From Acidaminococcus sp. (GTDB lineage Bacteria; Bacillota; Negativicutes; Acidaminococcales; Acidaminococcaceae), in the NCBI GenBank assembly GCA_022482815.1, contig JAKVOM010000001.1:2500946-2564945 (forward strand): 64,000 nucleotides of DNA, written 5' to 3'. The notes under the pieces were generated by a model. The model did no database searches and was not told the origin of the DNA. It saw nothing but the letters and a program-made list of their open reading frames with translations. The number at the start of each line of letters is the position of its first letter. Position 1 is the stretch's first letter. This document shows positions 35,587-44,343 of this stretch, piece after piece. A program made the position numbers and the translations under genes.

Positions 35587-36749
35587 CTTATTCTATCCTC
35601 CATCCTCTTCACAATTGCCGAAGCTTTTTCCCGTGCGACACGGTCTGTCTCGACAATGGTTTCATAGGTTAAGGTAAATTCAGGTGTTACTACGTTAAGT
35701 GTCTGCTCAATGAGTTCCGCGATTTCAAGAAAAGTAATTTGGCCTTTGACGAAGCTTGCCACAGCGACTTCGTTAGCCGCGTTAAAAACAGCTGGCAGCG
35801 TTCCGCCCTTTCTGCCGCATTCAATGGCAATGGGCAGGCAGCGGAAAACTTCATAATCCGGCTTCATAAACGTAAGCGGCCCGCAGGTCAGAAGGTCAAG
35901 TGTATCAAAATGGGTATCCCAGCGATCAGGATAGCTGAGCGCGTATTGAATGGGCAGCCGCATATCCGGTGCACCGAGCTGGGCAATGACAGCCCCGTCC
36001 TGATATTCCACCAGGGAATGGACAATGCTCTGCGGATGCACAATCGGTACGATCTGATCATAGGAAGCATCGAAAAGCCAGTGTGCTTCGATGACTTCCA
36101 GTCCCTTATTGGCCAGAGTGGAAGAATCGATGGTGACTTTGGTGCCCATGTTCCAGGTCGGATGCTTCAGGCACTGGGCCACCGTTGCGTTTTTAAGTTC
36201 CTCCCGTTTTTTCCCACGGAAAGGACCGCCGGACGCAGTCAGGAGGATGCGTTTCAATTCTTTGTGATGACTGCCCTGAAGAGACTGAAAAATCGCGCTA
36301 TGTTCGCTGTCTACCGGTGTCAGATGCACGCCTTCGCGCCGGATGGCATCCATGACAATGCTGCCTGCCGCCACCAGCGTTTCCTTATTGGCAAGCGCCA
36401 GGTTCTTCTTGGCATGAATAGCCGCCAGTGTCGGCTTCAGGCCGGCATATCCGACCATAGCACCCAGGACCGTATCTGCTTCGTCACATGTCGCCGCAGC
36501 CATGATACCTTCTTCACCGGCAAGAATTTCCGTCGGGCCGTGATAGCGCCTCTTGAGACGTAAAGCCGCCTCCGGGTCGGATAGTGCCGCAATTTTCGGA
36601 GCAAATGTCCGGATCTGTTCTTCCATCAGCTTGTCATTACTGCGGGCAGCAAGTGCCGCTACACTGAGTTTATCCGGATTGGATTTAACCACATCCAGTG
36701 TCTGCGTACCAATAGAACCGGTCGACCCCAAAATAGCAATGGATTTCAT
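35583..36749 (-). CDS. dxr: 1-deoxy-D-xylulose 5-phosphate reductoisomerase
   Basis: This 388-residue NADPH-dependent enzyme makes 2-C-methyl-erythritol 4-phosphate, the first committed MEP-pathway step. The nucleotide site is GSTGSIGTQTLDVV at the N-terminus; catalytic and metal residues lie in ANKETLVAAG, PVDSEHSAIFQ and the flexible loop after LLTASGGPFRG. It has standard length. It lies between cdsA and rseP and overlaps rseP by 4 bp. Confidence 0.98.
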   Translation of the reverse strand: MKSIAILGSTGSIGTQTLDVVKSNPDKLSVAALAARSNDKLMEEQIRTFAPKIAALSDPEAALRLKRRYHGPTEILAGEEGIMAAATCDEADTVLGAMVGYAGLKPTLAAIHAKKNLALANKETLVAAGSIVMDAIRREGVHLTPVDSEHSAIFQSLQGSHHKELKRILLTASGGPFRGKKREELKNATVAQCLKHPTWNMGTKVTIDSSTLANKGLEVIEAHWLFDASYDQIVPIVHPQSIVHSLVEYQDGAVIAQLGAPDMRLPIQYALSYPDRWDTHFDTLDLLTCGPLTFMKPDYEVFRCLPIAIECGRKGGTLPAVFNAANEVAVASFVKGQITFLEIAELIEQTLNVVTPEFTLTYETIVETDRVAREKASAIVKRMEDRIS

Positions 36750-36761
36750 ATTTCCTCCCGA

Positions 36762-37592
36762 TTAGTGAAGCATCACGAATGTAATGAAATAGTAAGCAAG
36801 CGGTACAGAAAAAATCAAACTGTCGCAGCGGTCGAGTACGCCGCCGTGTCCGGGGAAGAAATTCCCCGAATCCTTGATTTCGCAGTTACGCTTAAGAATC
36901 GACTCCACAAGGTCACCGAGCGGTGCAAAGATGGCTACAACAAGGCTCAGTATAAAAACTTCCAGCACAGGAAAACGCAGCCAGCAGGTCCCCATGAGCA
37001 TAATCATGACAACAGAACCAATGAAGCCCCAAACGGCGCCTTCAAGCGTCTTGTGCGGGCTGATGGCAGGTGCCAGAGGGTGTTTTCCCATAAGGCGGCC
37101 CCCGAAATAAGCAAAGGTATCGCTCGCCCAGGTGCCGAACATTACTGTCCACAAAAGGGCTTCCCCCAGGGACATGGTGCCCCATATCGGCACCTGATAA
37201 ACAGCACCCGTGAGTTCCCGCATCATGATGACATGAGAAAAAGGCAGGCCGATGTAGACAATCGCAAGGCAGGATAAAGCTGAGTTTTCAGCCCACTTGC
37301 CGCGGGCATAGTGATAGAGGCCGTTCAACAGTACAAAGAGCACAGAAATCGTAATAATCGGCGTCAGAAGATCTGCTCTTCCAAACGCTGCAGCAACAAT
37401 CTGACAGATAATCGACAACACAGCAAATTTTTCATAAAGCACGTACCCAATTTTCTTAAGCATGTGCTTGTACTCCAGCCAGGCAACGAGTCCCAGCAGC
37501 AGGACACCGGCCGCAAAAGGCAGACCGCCCAGCTTGATCAGAGCCAATGCGATAGGAATCGCAATGAGAGCCGTGCGTATTCTTTGTCCCAT
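36762..37592 (-). CDS. cdsA: Phosphatidate cytidylyltransferase
   Basis: This 276-residue multi-pass membrane enzyme makes CDP-diacylglycerol from phosphatidic acid and CTP, the branch point of phospholipid synthesis. The CDS signature is seen near the C-terminus: SPHKTLEGAVWGFIGS and, after the cytoplasmic loop, HGGVLDRCDSLIFSVP. The start at 37592 (MGQRIRTALIAIPI) gives the usual family N-terminus; the frame is open 13 codons upstream within uppS. It directly follows uppS, the conserved pairing. Confidence 0.96.
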   Translation of the reverse strand: MGQRIRTALIAIPIALALIKLGGLPFAAGVLLLGLVAWLEYKHMLKKIGYVLYEKFAVLSIICQIVAAAFGRADLLTPIITISVLFVLLNGLYHYARGKWAENSALSCLAIVYIGLPFSHVIMMRELTGAVYQVPIWGTMSLGEALLWTVMFGTWASDTFAYFGGRLMGKHPLAPAISPHKTLEGAVWGFIGSVVMIMLMGTCWLRFPVLEVFILSLVVAIFAPLGDLVESILKRNCEIKDSGNFFPGHGGVLDRCDSLIFSVPLAYYFITFVMLH

Positions 37593-37599
37593 AACTTCT

Positions 37600-38403
37600 T
37601 TATTTCCCCTTCTTCTTAGACAGCCCGCCAAAACGGCGATCCCGTTTTTGGTAGCTTAAAATAGCCTCTTTAAAGAGAGCTTCTGAAAAATCCGGCCAGT
37701 AGGTCGGCGTTGTCCAGATTTCCGAATAGGCAATCTGCCACAGCAGAAAGTTGCTGACGCGCAGATCTCCGCCGGTACGGATCAGAAGATCCGGCATCGG
37801 CAGTCCTCTGGTATAAAGATGATTTTCAAAAATTTCTTTTGTTATCTGATCAGGCGCCAGCGAACCCTCTTTCACTTCCGCGGCAATTTCGCGCACGGCA
37901 TGAAGAATCTCATCCTGACCGCCATAGTTGATTGCAACATTAAGCTGAATGCCCGTATTATTCTTTGTGTCTTCCACGGCTTCGTCCATCTTTTCAAGGA
38001 CAACTTCGGGCAGGCCTTCCCGACTGCCAAGAAAACGCATCCGTACCTGATATTTCTTGAACTCATCCAGTTCTTTCGTCAGGTACTCAACGAGCAGGTT
38101 CATTATAAAACGGACTTCCGTAACAGGCCGTTTCCAATTTTCTGTTGAAAAAGCATATGCCGTAAGCGCTTCAATCCCGAGCGAATCGGCGTATTCTACG
38201 ATGCGGCGCAGCACGCGGGCTCCGGCAGCATGACCGAAAGTTCTGGGTTTCCCTTGATTTTGTGCCCATCTTCCGTTGCCATCCATAATAATGGCCACGT
38301 GGCGTGGAATTTTAGCTGCATCCAAATCGGGGTCCGCACAATGGGGGACGAATGTTTGAGGAGTTTCCGCTCTTTGATTGCGCCTTAAAATTTTATTCAG
38401 CAT
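37600..38403 (-). CDS. uppS: Isoprenyl (undecaprenyl) diphosphate synthase
   Basis: This 267-residue cis-prenyltransferase makes undecaprenyl diphosphate, the lipid carrier for cell-wall synthesis. Landmarks are HVAIIMDGNGRWAQNQGKPR (catalytic Asp), TAYAFSTENWKRP, the substrate-binding DLLIRTGGDLRVSNFLLWQ and the C-terminal FTxxxWPDF-like YSEIWTTPTYWPDF. The start at 38403 (MLNKILRR) follows AGGGG; an earlier in-frame start would extend into the ferredoxin gap. It lies between the ferredoxin and cdsA genes. Confidence 0.96.
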   Translation of the reverse strand: MLNKILRRNQRAETPQTFVPHCADPDLDAAKIPRHVAIIMDGNGRWAQNQGKPRTFGHAAGARVLRRIVEYADSLGIEALTAYAFSTENWKRPVTEVRFIMNLLVEYLTKELDEFKKYQVRMRFLGSREGLPEVVLEKMDEAVEDTKNNTGIQLNVAINYGGQDEILHAVREIAAEVKEGSLAPDQITKEIFENHLYTRGLPMPDLLIRTGGDLRVSNFLLWQIAYSEIWTTPTYWPDFSEALFKEAILSYQKRDRRFGGLSKKKGK

Positions 38404-38475
38404 GTTCTGTTTTCCCCTATAAAAAATGAGCGCAGCCTGCAAATGCGGGCTGCGCATTGCGCCTAAAGACTGAGA

Positions 38476-38652
38476 TTAGTCAGCAGCTTTAATAGCGCCT
38501 ACCGGACAACCGCCGGTGCAAGCATCGCAGTCGATGCAAGTAGCTTCATCAACTTTGTACTTGCCATTGTCTTCAGAGATTGCGCCTACGGGGCAGGTAC
38601 CAGCGCAGGAACCGCAGCCGATGCAAGCGTCTTGATCAATCTTGTGTGCCAT
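38476..38652 (-). CDS. 2[4Fe-4S] ferredoxin, clostridial type
   Basis: This 58-residue electron carrier has two perfect cluster motifs, CIGCGSCAGTCP and CIDCDACTGGCP, each followed by VGAI, showing an internal duplication. It would serve low-potential reactions such as pyruvate:ferredoxin oxidoreductase, hydrogenase or IspG/IspH reduction. The start at 38652 (MAHKID) follows AAGGGGG. Its location inside the frr-uppS interval is unusual; frr and uppS are normally adjacent. Supply of electrons to the Fe-S enzyme IspG in the same cluster is a plausible but untested link. Confidence 0.95.
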   Translation of the reverse strand: MAHKIDQDACIGCGSCAGTCPVGAISEDNGKYKVDEATCIDCDACTGGCPVGAIKAAD

Positions 38653-38884
38653 GAGCAGTGCACCCCCTTTCAAATTGACAACCGACAATTAATAGTAATT
38701 TATGGTCAGGCCCGATAATCTGCTTAAGTACATAAGCATGATTGTCAGACCAGACTAGCTCTTTGCGGCGGAAAAAAGGCTCCGCCCGTTTGACCTCAAC
38801 GGTCCACCCTGCTTCTTCTGCCATTTTAAGGGCCAGAGGCAGCGGTCTTGCCAAAAGGTCAGGTACTTGGGATGCACTCATCAA
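38636..38884 (-). CDS. Small uncharacterised protein between frr and ferredoxin
   Basis: I do not recognise this 82-residue ORF. It overlaps the frr stop by 4 bp (ATGA) and the ferredoxin start by 17 bp, a tight arrangement that supports real translation. The N-terminal VPDLLARPLPLALKMAEEAG followed by WTVEV faintly resembles the start of a PASTA repeat, but length and the rest (LKQIIGPDHKLLLIVGCQFE) do not confirm it. No signal peptide or membrane segment is seen. Function unknown. Confidence 0.6.
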   Translation of the reverse strand: MMSASQVPDLLARPLPLALKMAEEAGWTVEVKRAEPFFRRKELVWSDNHAYVLKQIIGPDHKLLLIVGCQFERGCTAHGTQD

Positions 38885-39444
38885 ACCGACATAACTTCCT
38901 TTTCTTTCTTCTCAAGGACTTCTTCAATCTGTTTGGTAAACTTATCCGTCATCTTTTGGCTGATGTCCGTAGCATCCTTGGCATCATCTTCCGTGATTTC
39001 TTTTGCTTTCAGAGCCTTCTTGACGCCATCATTGAAGTCACGGCGAATATTGCGGATTTCTACGCGGGAAGCTTCGCCCTTTTTGTTGACGACCTTCACC
39101 AGTTCTTTACGGCGTTCTTCCGTCAGAATCGGCAGACTGAGACGAATCACAGTGCCGTCGTTGTTCGGATTGATGCCGAGGTCACTTGTCATAATGGCCT
39201 TTTCAATGGCCTTCAGCAGAGATTTATCCCACGGCTGAATCATAATCATACGCGGTTCGGGAACCGAAACGTTGGCCAGCTGGTTTATCGGAGTCGGGGT
39301 TCCGTAATAGTCAACCTTGATTCGATCCAGCAAAGCCGGCGTAGCCCGGCCCGTACGAATGGCAGCCAGTTCAGAACGTAATGCCTTGACCGCATTCGTC
39401 ATTTTTTCTTCACTTTTTGTCTTTAATTCTTCAATCGTAGCCAT
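38881..39444 (-). CDS. frr: Ribosome recycling factor
   Basis: This 187-residue protein splits post-termination ribosomes with EF-G. It shows the typical RTGRATPALLDRIKVDYYGT, PWDKSLLKAIEKAI, GINPNNDGTVIRLSLPILTEERRKELVK and the coiled C-terminal helix. The start at 39444 is ATG following AGGAGG by 7 bases, with TTG one codon before it. The ATG overlaps the pyrH stop (TGATG). The order pyrH-frr-uppS-cdsA is conserved, here interrupted by two small genes. Confidence 0.98.
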   Translation of the reverse strand: MATIEELKTKSEEKMTNAVKALRSELAAIRTGRATPALLDRIKVDYYGTPTPINQLANVSVPEPRMIMIQPWDKSLLKAIEKAIMTSDLGINPNNDGTVIRLSLPILTEERRKELVKVVNKKGEASRVEIRNIRRDFNDGVKKALKAKEITEDDAKDATDISQKMTDKFTKQIEEVLEKKEKEVMSV

Positions 39445-40169
39445 CAAAGTCCTCCTACCAGGGTTCCGATTTCCTCCCCTGCGGCAGCCCTCATAATATT
39501 CCCTTTCTGGTCGATATTAAACACGACAATGGGAATATGGTTGTCCATGCAGAGGCTGATTGCTGTGGAATCCATGACACCCAATTCTCTTTGGATGACA
39601 TCCATGTAATCCAGATGATCAAACTTCTTGGCATTCGGGTTAACCTTTGGATCACTGTCATAAACACCGTCAACGCCCTTCTTTGCCATCAAGATAGCGT
39701 CGGCTTCAATTTCAGCGGCTCTCAGAGCTGCCGTAGTATCCGTAGAAAAGTACGGGTTACCGGTACCAGCCGCAAAGATCACGACACGGCCCTTTTCAAG
39801 GTGCCGTATAGCACGGCGGCGGATATACAGTTCAGCAATCTGTCGCATTTCGATAGCCGTCTGTACACGAGTAGGTACGCCGCGGTTTTCCAAAGCATCC
39901 TGTAAAGCCAGGGAATTGATAACTGTAGCCAACATGCCCATGTAATCGGCAGTGGCTCTGTCCATACCTTTGGAGCTGCCCGAAAGTCCTCTCCAGATAT
40001 TGCCGCCGCCATTGACGACTGCGACATCCAGCCCACTTTCACGTACAGCTTGAATCTGACCGGCAATGCTGTCTACCGTTACGGGATCGATACCAAAGCC
40101 TTTATTTCCAGCTAAAGCCTCTCCGCTAAGTTTGAGAATTACGCGTTTGAATTTTCTTTTTGCCGACAT
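39444..40169 (-). CDS. pyrH: UMP kinase
   Basis: This 241-residue hexameric kinase phosphorylates UMP to UDP for RNA and cell-wall precursor synthesis. Visible motifs are [32 protein letters not shown], the ATP-site [22 protein letters not shown], and [15 protein letters not shown]. The start at 40169 (MSAKRKFKR) follows GGGAGG; earlier in-frame codons lie in the promoter region. It is the first gene of the long cluster that runs to polC and has its own promoter. Confidence 0.97.
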   Translation of the reverse strand: MSAKRKFKRVILKLSGEALAGNKGFGIDPVTVDSIAGQIQAVRESGLDVAVVNGGGNIWRGLSGSSKGMDRATADYMGMLATVINSLALQDALENRGVPTRVQTAIEMRQIAELYIRRRAIRHLEKGRVVIFAAGTGNPYFSTDTTAALRAAEIEADAILMAKKGVDGVYDSDPKVNPNAKKFDHLDYMDVIQRELGVMDSTAISLCMDNHIPIVVFNIDQKGNIMRAAAGEEIGTLVGGL

Positions 40170-40218
40170 CAAACTGTCCCTCCCATGGATTCTGACACGT
40201 GCAAAATAACCTAATGCC

Positions 40219-40247
40219 ATTATATGAGAATTTGCCTGTTCATGCAA
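40219..40247 (-). promoter_or_regulatory. Predicted promoter of the pyrH-to-polC cluster
   Basis: TTGCAT (40242-40247) and TATAAT (40219-40224) spaced by 17 bp, about 50 bp before pyrH. It follows the tsf terminator. Confidence 0.7.
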
Positions 40248-40399
40248 GGATAAATCACCTATCAGAACAATAATTCATCTGCTGTATCTTCTTACGGATT
40301 ATGAGCTGTCCTTTGTCTTCCTGAAAAATATAGCGTGTCAGCCTGAAAATACTGCAGGCCATCTCCTTCTGCAGCAGCATGAATCCGGCCGAATCTTCT

Positions 40400-40438
40400 C
40401 AAAAAATAAGGGAACACCGTACAGTGTCCCCTTATATT
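40400..40438 (-). terminator. Terminator of the rpsB-tsf operon
   Basis: Stem ataagggaacac / gtgtccccttat (about 40406-40435) with one mismatch and six T residues on the minus strand, about 18 bp after the tsf stop. Confidence 0.88.
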
Positions 40439-40455
40439 GTGTTTTAAAGAAAAGC

Positions 40456-41340
40456 TTATTTGTTCATGAAGCTCTTCACTTCAGCAGCGAAGTCTTCCTT
40501 CTTCTTTTCAATGCCTTCGCCCAGCTGATAACGCACGAATCTCAGAGCCTTGGCACCATGTTCCTTCAGCAGGCCGCTGATGTTCTTGTCATTATCCATA
40601 ATGAATTCCTGGTCAACGAGGCAGTTTTCCTTATAGAACTTCTGGAGACGGCCCATAACCATCTTTTCAATGATCTTTTCAGGTTTGCCTTCGTTTCTAG
40701 CCTGTTCGGACAGTACTTCTTTTTCATGGTTCAGTACATCTTCCGGAACCTGGGTACGATCCAGCCAGGAAGGAGCAGCAGCAGCAATCTGCATTGCCAC
40801 GTGCTTAGCCACTTCTTCATCGCCGCCTTCGAGTTCAACCATAGCGCCGATCTTGCCTGCGCCATGAATGTAATGGCCCAGCGTATGATCGCCGTATTCA
40901 TATACCGTGAAGCGGCGGAGATCAATCTTTTCACCAATCTTGGCAACAGCTTCGGTCAGTACTTCGCTGACTTTCTTGCCCGTGCCGTTGAATTCCTGAT
41001 TCTTCAGGGCATCCATATCAGCCGGCTTGTTTTCGGCAATGTGCTTTGCCAGAGCCTTAACCATGTTCTTGTATTCATCCGTGTTGGCCACGAAGTCGGT
41101 TTCGCAGTTTACTTCTACGAGAGCAGCTACTTTGTTGGCTTCATCGATGTAGCATTCTACAATACCTTCAGCAGCTACGCGGCTTGCTTTCTTGGCAGCC
41201 TTGGAAAGACCTTTCTCTCTCAGATAGTCAATTGCTTTATCCATGTCACCGTCGGTAGCAGTCAGGGCCTTTTTGCAGTCCATCATGCCTGCGCCGGTAC
41301 GACTACGCAGTTCTTTTACCATACTAGCAGTAATTTGCAT
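40456..41340 (-). CDS. tsf: Elongation factor Ts
   Basis: This 294-residue protein is the guanine-nucleotide exchange factor for EF-Tu. It begins [24 protein letters not shown], with the conserved [10 protein letters not shown] near residue 80, followed by the two-domain core ([20 protein letters not shown]) and a coiled-coil region. It lies about 40 bp downstream of rpsB, as in almost all bacteria. Confidence 0.98.
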   Translation of the reverse strand: MQITASMVKELRSRTGAGMMDCKKALTATDGDMDKAIDYLREKGLSKAAKKASRVAAEGIVECYIDEANKVAALVEVNCETDFVANTDEYKNMVKALAKHIAENKPADMDALKNQEFNGTGKKVSEVLTEAVAKIGEKIDLRRFTVYEYGDHTLGHYIHGAGKIGAMVELEGGDEEVAKHVAMQIAAAAPSWLDRTQVPEDVLNHEKEVLSEQARNEGKPEKIIEKMVMGRLQKFYKENCLVDQEFIMDNDKNISGLLKEHGAKALRFVRYQLGEGIEKKKEDFAAEVKSFMNK

Positions 41341-41383
41341 GCTTATTCCTCCTAAAGATGATATCCCGTTATCCTAAAGTGGA

Positions 41384-42136
41384 TTACTCAGCCTTTTCGT
41401 CCGTTTCTTCAACCTTGGCTTCTTCTTCAGCAGCGACTTCTTCTTCATCCACAGCGCTTGCCTTACCTTCCAGGATAGCGTCAGCCATCTTGCTGGTCAG
41501 GAGACGTACGGCACGGATAGCGTCGTCGTTTGCAGGCATCAGATAATCAATTTCATCCGGATCGCAGTTGGTATCAACCGTTGCAACCACAGGGATGTGG
41601 AGCTTACGGGCTTCCATGATTGCATTGTGTTCCTTGCGCGGGTCAATAACGAAAATAGCATCCGGCAGCTTCTTCATATCTTTGATACCGCCGAGGTATT
41701 TTTCCAGTTTAGCCATTTCATGGCGGAGAACGATGACTTCCTTCTTAGGCAGTACATCGAAAGTGCCTTCTTCTTCCATCTTTTCGAGATCATGCAGTCT
41801 CTTGATACGGGTCTGGATGGTCTTGAAGTTGGTCAGCATGCCGCCGAGCCATCTTTCGTTGACATAGAACATGCCGGCTCTTTCAGCTTCTTCCTTGATA
41901 GCGCTCTGAGCCTGCTTCTTGGTGCCGACGAACAGGACTTTACCGCCCTGGGCAGCGAGATCACGCAGGAATGCATAGCATTCTTCTACCTTCTTAACAG
42001 TCTTCTGCAGGTCAATGATGTAGATACCATTGCGTTCCGTGAAGATGTAAGGAGCCATCTTCGGGTTCCAGCGTCTGGTCTGATGACCAAAGTGAACACC
42101 TGCTTCTAAGAGTTGCTTCATTGATACAATTGCCAT
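41384..42136 (-). CDS. rpsB: 30S ribosomal protein S2
   Basis: This 250-residue ribosomal protein carries the S2 signature [20 protein letters not shown], the second signature [20 protein letters not shown], and an acidic Glu-rich C-terminal tail ([19 protein letters not shown]). The start at 42136 (MAIVSMKQ) follows CAGGAGG; the frame is open 37 codons upstream but that is leader. A long leader of about 110 nt separates it from its promoter. It is followed by tsf. Confidence 0.97.
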   Translation of the reverse strand: MAIVSMKQLLEAGVHFGHQTRRWNPKMAPYIFTERNGIYIIDLQKTVKKVEECYAFLRDLAAQGGKVLFVGTKKQAQSAIKEEAERAGMFYVNERWLGGMLTNFKTIQTRIKRLHDLEKMEEEGTFDVLPKKEVIVLRHEMAKLEKYLGGIKDMKKLPDAIFVIDPRKEHNAIMEARKLHIPVVATVDTNCDPDEIDYLMPANDDAIRAVRLLTSKMADAILEGKASAVDEEEVAAEEEAKVEETDEKAE

Positions 42137-42252
42137 AATACTTCCTCCTGTTTTTACCGCCGCAGCTATTTTCCGAATTCCCTCCGAAAAGGACAGTAAC
42201 GTCAAACGCTGCGTGTGTAGTGTATATTGCTGTGAGTTCACAGCCAAGTGAG

Positions 42253-42282
42253 ATTATAGCACAAAATAGGAATGTCGTTCAA
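42253..42282 (-). promoter_or_regulatory. Predicted promoter of rpsB-tsf
   Basis: TTGAAC (42277-42282) and TATAAT (42253-42258) with an 18-bp spacer. The roughly 110-nt leader that follows contains a ctgtgaactcacag hairpin and could carry S2 autoregulation. Confidence 0.65.
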
Positions 42283-42576
42283 GGGGCAAATCAGCATCAC
42301 GCGTAAAAGTGGGTGATGCTGCGAAGCTGTGGCCGCCGGAGGCGGCTTGTCGGCAAATTTGTAAGGACTGCGGCAAAATGGAATGGAAAACAAAAATCGC
42401 TTTTGGCCTTTGGCTTTTAGCATACAGCCCCAACGGTACGACCTGTCGGCCTAAATGAAATACAAAAACAGGAACTGTAAAGGTACTTTGTAGAAATTCT
42501 TCACAATTCCTGTTTTTTCATTAATTCACAGCAAACCGTTTACGGTTTGCTTCTTACAGAGCGACCCGCCACCTGG
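42283..42576. repeat. Intergenic region: hairpin, short-unit repeat and terminator
   Basis: No gene is supported. cagcatcac (42292-42300) and gtgatgctg (42313-42321) form a hairpin. Bases about 42385-42430 read tcgcttttggcctttggcttttagc, a member of the short-unit repeat family. A strong terminator occupies 42464-42518 and gcaaaccgtttacggtttgc (from about 42531) is another small hairpin. Confidence 0.55.
42464..42518. terminator. Terminator, probably of the radical SAM-alaX-like operon before IS insertion
   Basis: Arms aaaaacaggaactgt (42464-42478) and acaattcctgtttttt (42503-42518) with T-rich tracts on both strands. The nearest upstream minus-strand gene, apart from the IS3 element, is the alanyl-tRNA editing gene. 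Confidence 0.75.
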
Positions 42577-42648
42577 TGTGCTCCCCGTCAAGCGGAGACT
42601 AAAACATTTCAAAATCCTGCTTAAAAATGTATCATTTCTTACATATTC

Positions 42649-43569
42649 TTAAACAGCACTGGCATAGAAATTGTGGAACGCTATCGGGGACATTCTCATC
42701 AGTTTACGTTGAGTTCTCTTTGTATTGTAATATAGAATGTAATCCCGGATATCCCACTCCAGTTCTTCGATACTGTAGTATGTATGCATATAGATTCTTT
42801 CCCGCTTTAACATTCCCCAGAACCCTTCTATTGGGGCATTATCAAGGCATCTGCCGGTTCTGGACATACTTCTTGTTAAGTTGTACTGTTCCGCCATTTC
42901 CAGATATTCATTGCTTGTATATTGAAAACCCTGGTCTGTATGGACCAATGGATGTGCATTGGGATTCTGTTTGAAGGCTTTCCTGAAAGTCTCCATAACA
43001 AGAGGTGTATCATTACGGTCACTCATCGCATAGGATACAATTCTATGGTCATATAGATCTAAAATCGCGCTTAAATAGAGATGTTTAACAATATAAGTTC
43101 CACTGACAGGGCCTGGAATGTTAAGCCGGAATTCGGATACATCTGTCACCCACTTCTGGTCAGGCATGTCTGCATGGAATTTCCTGTTCAGTACGTTCTC
43201 TGCTTTGCGTGGACTGTCCTTACCCACACAGCTGTGGGTGCAGCCCTTTGGTCTCCACTTAATCTGGGAATGAATATGCAGCTTACGGAAAAGACGGTAA
43301 CACCGTTTATCAGAGATATCGATGTTGCATTCTTCCCTTAATTTATCAGCCATCATGCGGTATCCCGCTTCAGGATATTTAATATGAAGCCTGAGAATAT
43401 GGCAGCAGATCCCCTTGTTTATGAGCTCATTCAGGCTAAGGGGCGTCTTGCGCCAGCTATAGTAGGCAGAGGGGGAAACGTGCAGGATAGCACAACACTT
43501 TTGCACGGAAGCCCCATTTTCCTCGCAAACCTCTTGAATCGCTTCATACTGCTTACGATTACGAGTCAA
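42649..43569 (-). CDS. IS3-family transposase OrfB (DDE integrase domain)
   Basis: This 306-residue product has a helical HTH_21-type N-terminus (SPSAYYSWRK, KYPEAGYRMMADKL) and an rve-type DDE integrase core: WVTDVSEF (first Asp), LVHTDQGFQYTS (second Asp) and the catalytic Glu region DNAPIEGFWGMLKRE. The C-terminal YYNTKRTQRKLMRMSPIAF is typical of the IS3/IS150 group. The separate reading starts at TTG and overlaps orfA by 4 bp; the active transposase is expected to be an OrfAB fusion made by -1 frameshifting. All three catalytic residues are present, so it is probably functional. Confidence 0.93.
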   Translation of the reverse strand: MTRNRKQYEAIQEVCEENGASVQKCCAILHVSPSAYYSWRKTPLSLNELINKGICCHILRLHIKYPEAGYRMMADKLREECNIDISDKRCYRLFRKLHIHSQIKWRPKGCTHSCVGKDSPRKAENVLNRKFHADMPDQKWVTDVSEFRLNIPGPVSGTYIVKHLYLSAILDLYDHRIVSYAMSDRNDTPLVMETFRKAFKQNPNAHPLVHTDQGFQYTSNEYLEMAEQYNLTRSMSRTGRCLDNAPIEGFWGMLKRERIYMHTYYSIEELEWDIRDYILYYNTKRTQRKLMRMSPIAFHNFYASAV

Positions 43570-44267
43570 CGAAAGCGATTCCTTTTCGTCAACTCGTCCA
43601 GTTTTTTTAGAAGCAAAATCTCCAATTCGAGATCCTTGACTTTTTGTCTCAGGCGCACCAGTTCCTCATCTTTTGTTTCCTTGTGGGAAGGATCCATCGG
43701 TTTCTTCTTGGGTCTGCCCTGATGGTTGGCCAGTCCTGAATTCCCGTCCTTTTCGTAGCGTTTAACCCAGTTGTAGACCTGACGATAGGAATAACCGTAT
43801 TTTTCGGCTACAGAACGGTAATCACGGTTGGATTCCAGACATTCCTTGACGATTTTGCAGCGTTCTTCAAGGGTACTTGCCTTACCTTTCATGGATTTAT
43901 CACATCTCTCTTGATAAGCGTAAGAATCTAATTCTCCATGAATATTATAATGCTTAACCCAGTCTGCAAGAACCCTGGGGGAACGGATCTTGTATTTCTT
44001 ACAGATTTGAATGTAGCTGCCTTTACCATTCAGATAATCCTCAACGGCATTTTCCATAAGGGAAAGGGGATAGGTTTTCTTTCCCTTTTTCGGGGAAAAG
44101 GCTTCTGCGCCCTCGTTCTTGTAATTCATTACCCAAACAGAAACGTTCTGCCGCCGGATACCAAGGTTTTTAGCCACTTGGTAGGTGTTGGATCTGTGTT
44201 CAAGGATATCTTTGACAGCATTGAGTTTAATCTCAGGAGAGATGAATTTATTATTGCTCTTTACCAT
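43566..44267 (-). CDS. IS3-family transposase OrfA (helix-turn-helix)
   Basis: This 233-residue DNA-binding subunit has repeated helix-turn-helix units (YQVAKNLGIRRQNVSVWVMN, CKKYKIRSPRVLADWVKHYN, YRSVAEKYGYSYRQVYNWVK) and a C-terminal leucine-zipper-like helix (ELVRLRQKVKDLELEILLLK). Near its end the run of seven A residues on the coding strand (43602-43608) is a slippery site; shifting -1 there gives KKTGRVDEKESLSLTRNRKQ, leading straight into OrfB. Family: IS3, IS150 group. Confidence 0.92.
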   Translation of the reverse strand: MVKSNNKFISPEIKLNAVKDILEHRSNTYQVAKNLGIRRQNVSVWVMNYKNEGAEAFSPKKGKKTYPLSLMENAVEDYLNGKGSYIQICKKYKIRSPRVLADWVKHYNIHGELDSYAYQERCDKSMKGKASTLEERCKIVKECLESNRDYRSVAEKYGYSYRQVYNWVKRYEKDGNSGLANHQGRPKKKPMDPSHKETKDEELVRLRQKVKDLELEILLLKKLDELTKRNRFR

Positions 44268-44343
44268 GACATGCCTCCTTAAAACATTGACATAATTTTT
44301 TTCTCCGTCTTAAGGGGAGCATATCAACCGGCGGCCTGCGGGT

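Larger units (their letters stand above)
42577..44323 (-). mobile_element. IS3-family (IS150-like) insertion sequence
   Basis: This is an element of about 1.75 kb with imperfect terminal inverted repeats of about 22 bp: tgtgctccccgtcaagcgga at the left and tatgctccccttaagacgga on the opposite strand at the right. It carries orfA and orfB with a -1 frameshift site. No clear target-site duplication was found, so the exact ends are uncertain by a few bases. It lies between the rpsB promoter region and an alanyl-tRNA editing gene and appears intact. Confidence 0.85.

Noticed and set aside
38636-38884. PASTA domain in the 82-residue ORF
   Set aside because: Only the first ~20 residues look similar (VPDLLARPLPLALKMAEEAG); the typical glycine/serine/proline pattern of the remainder is missing.
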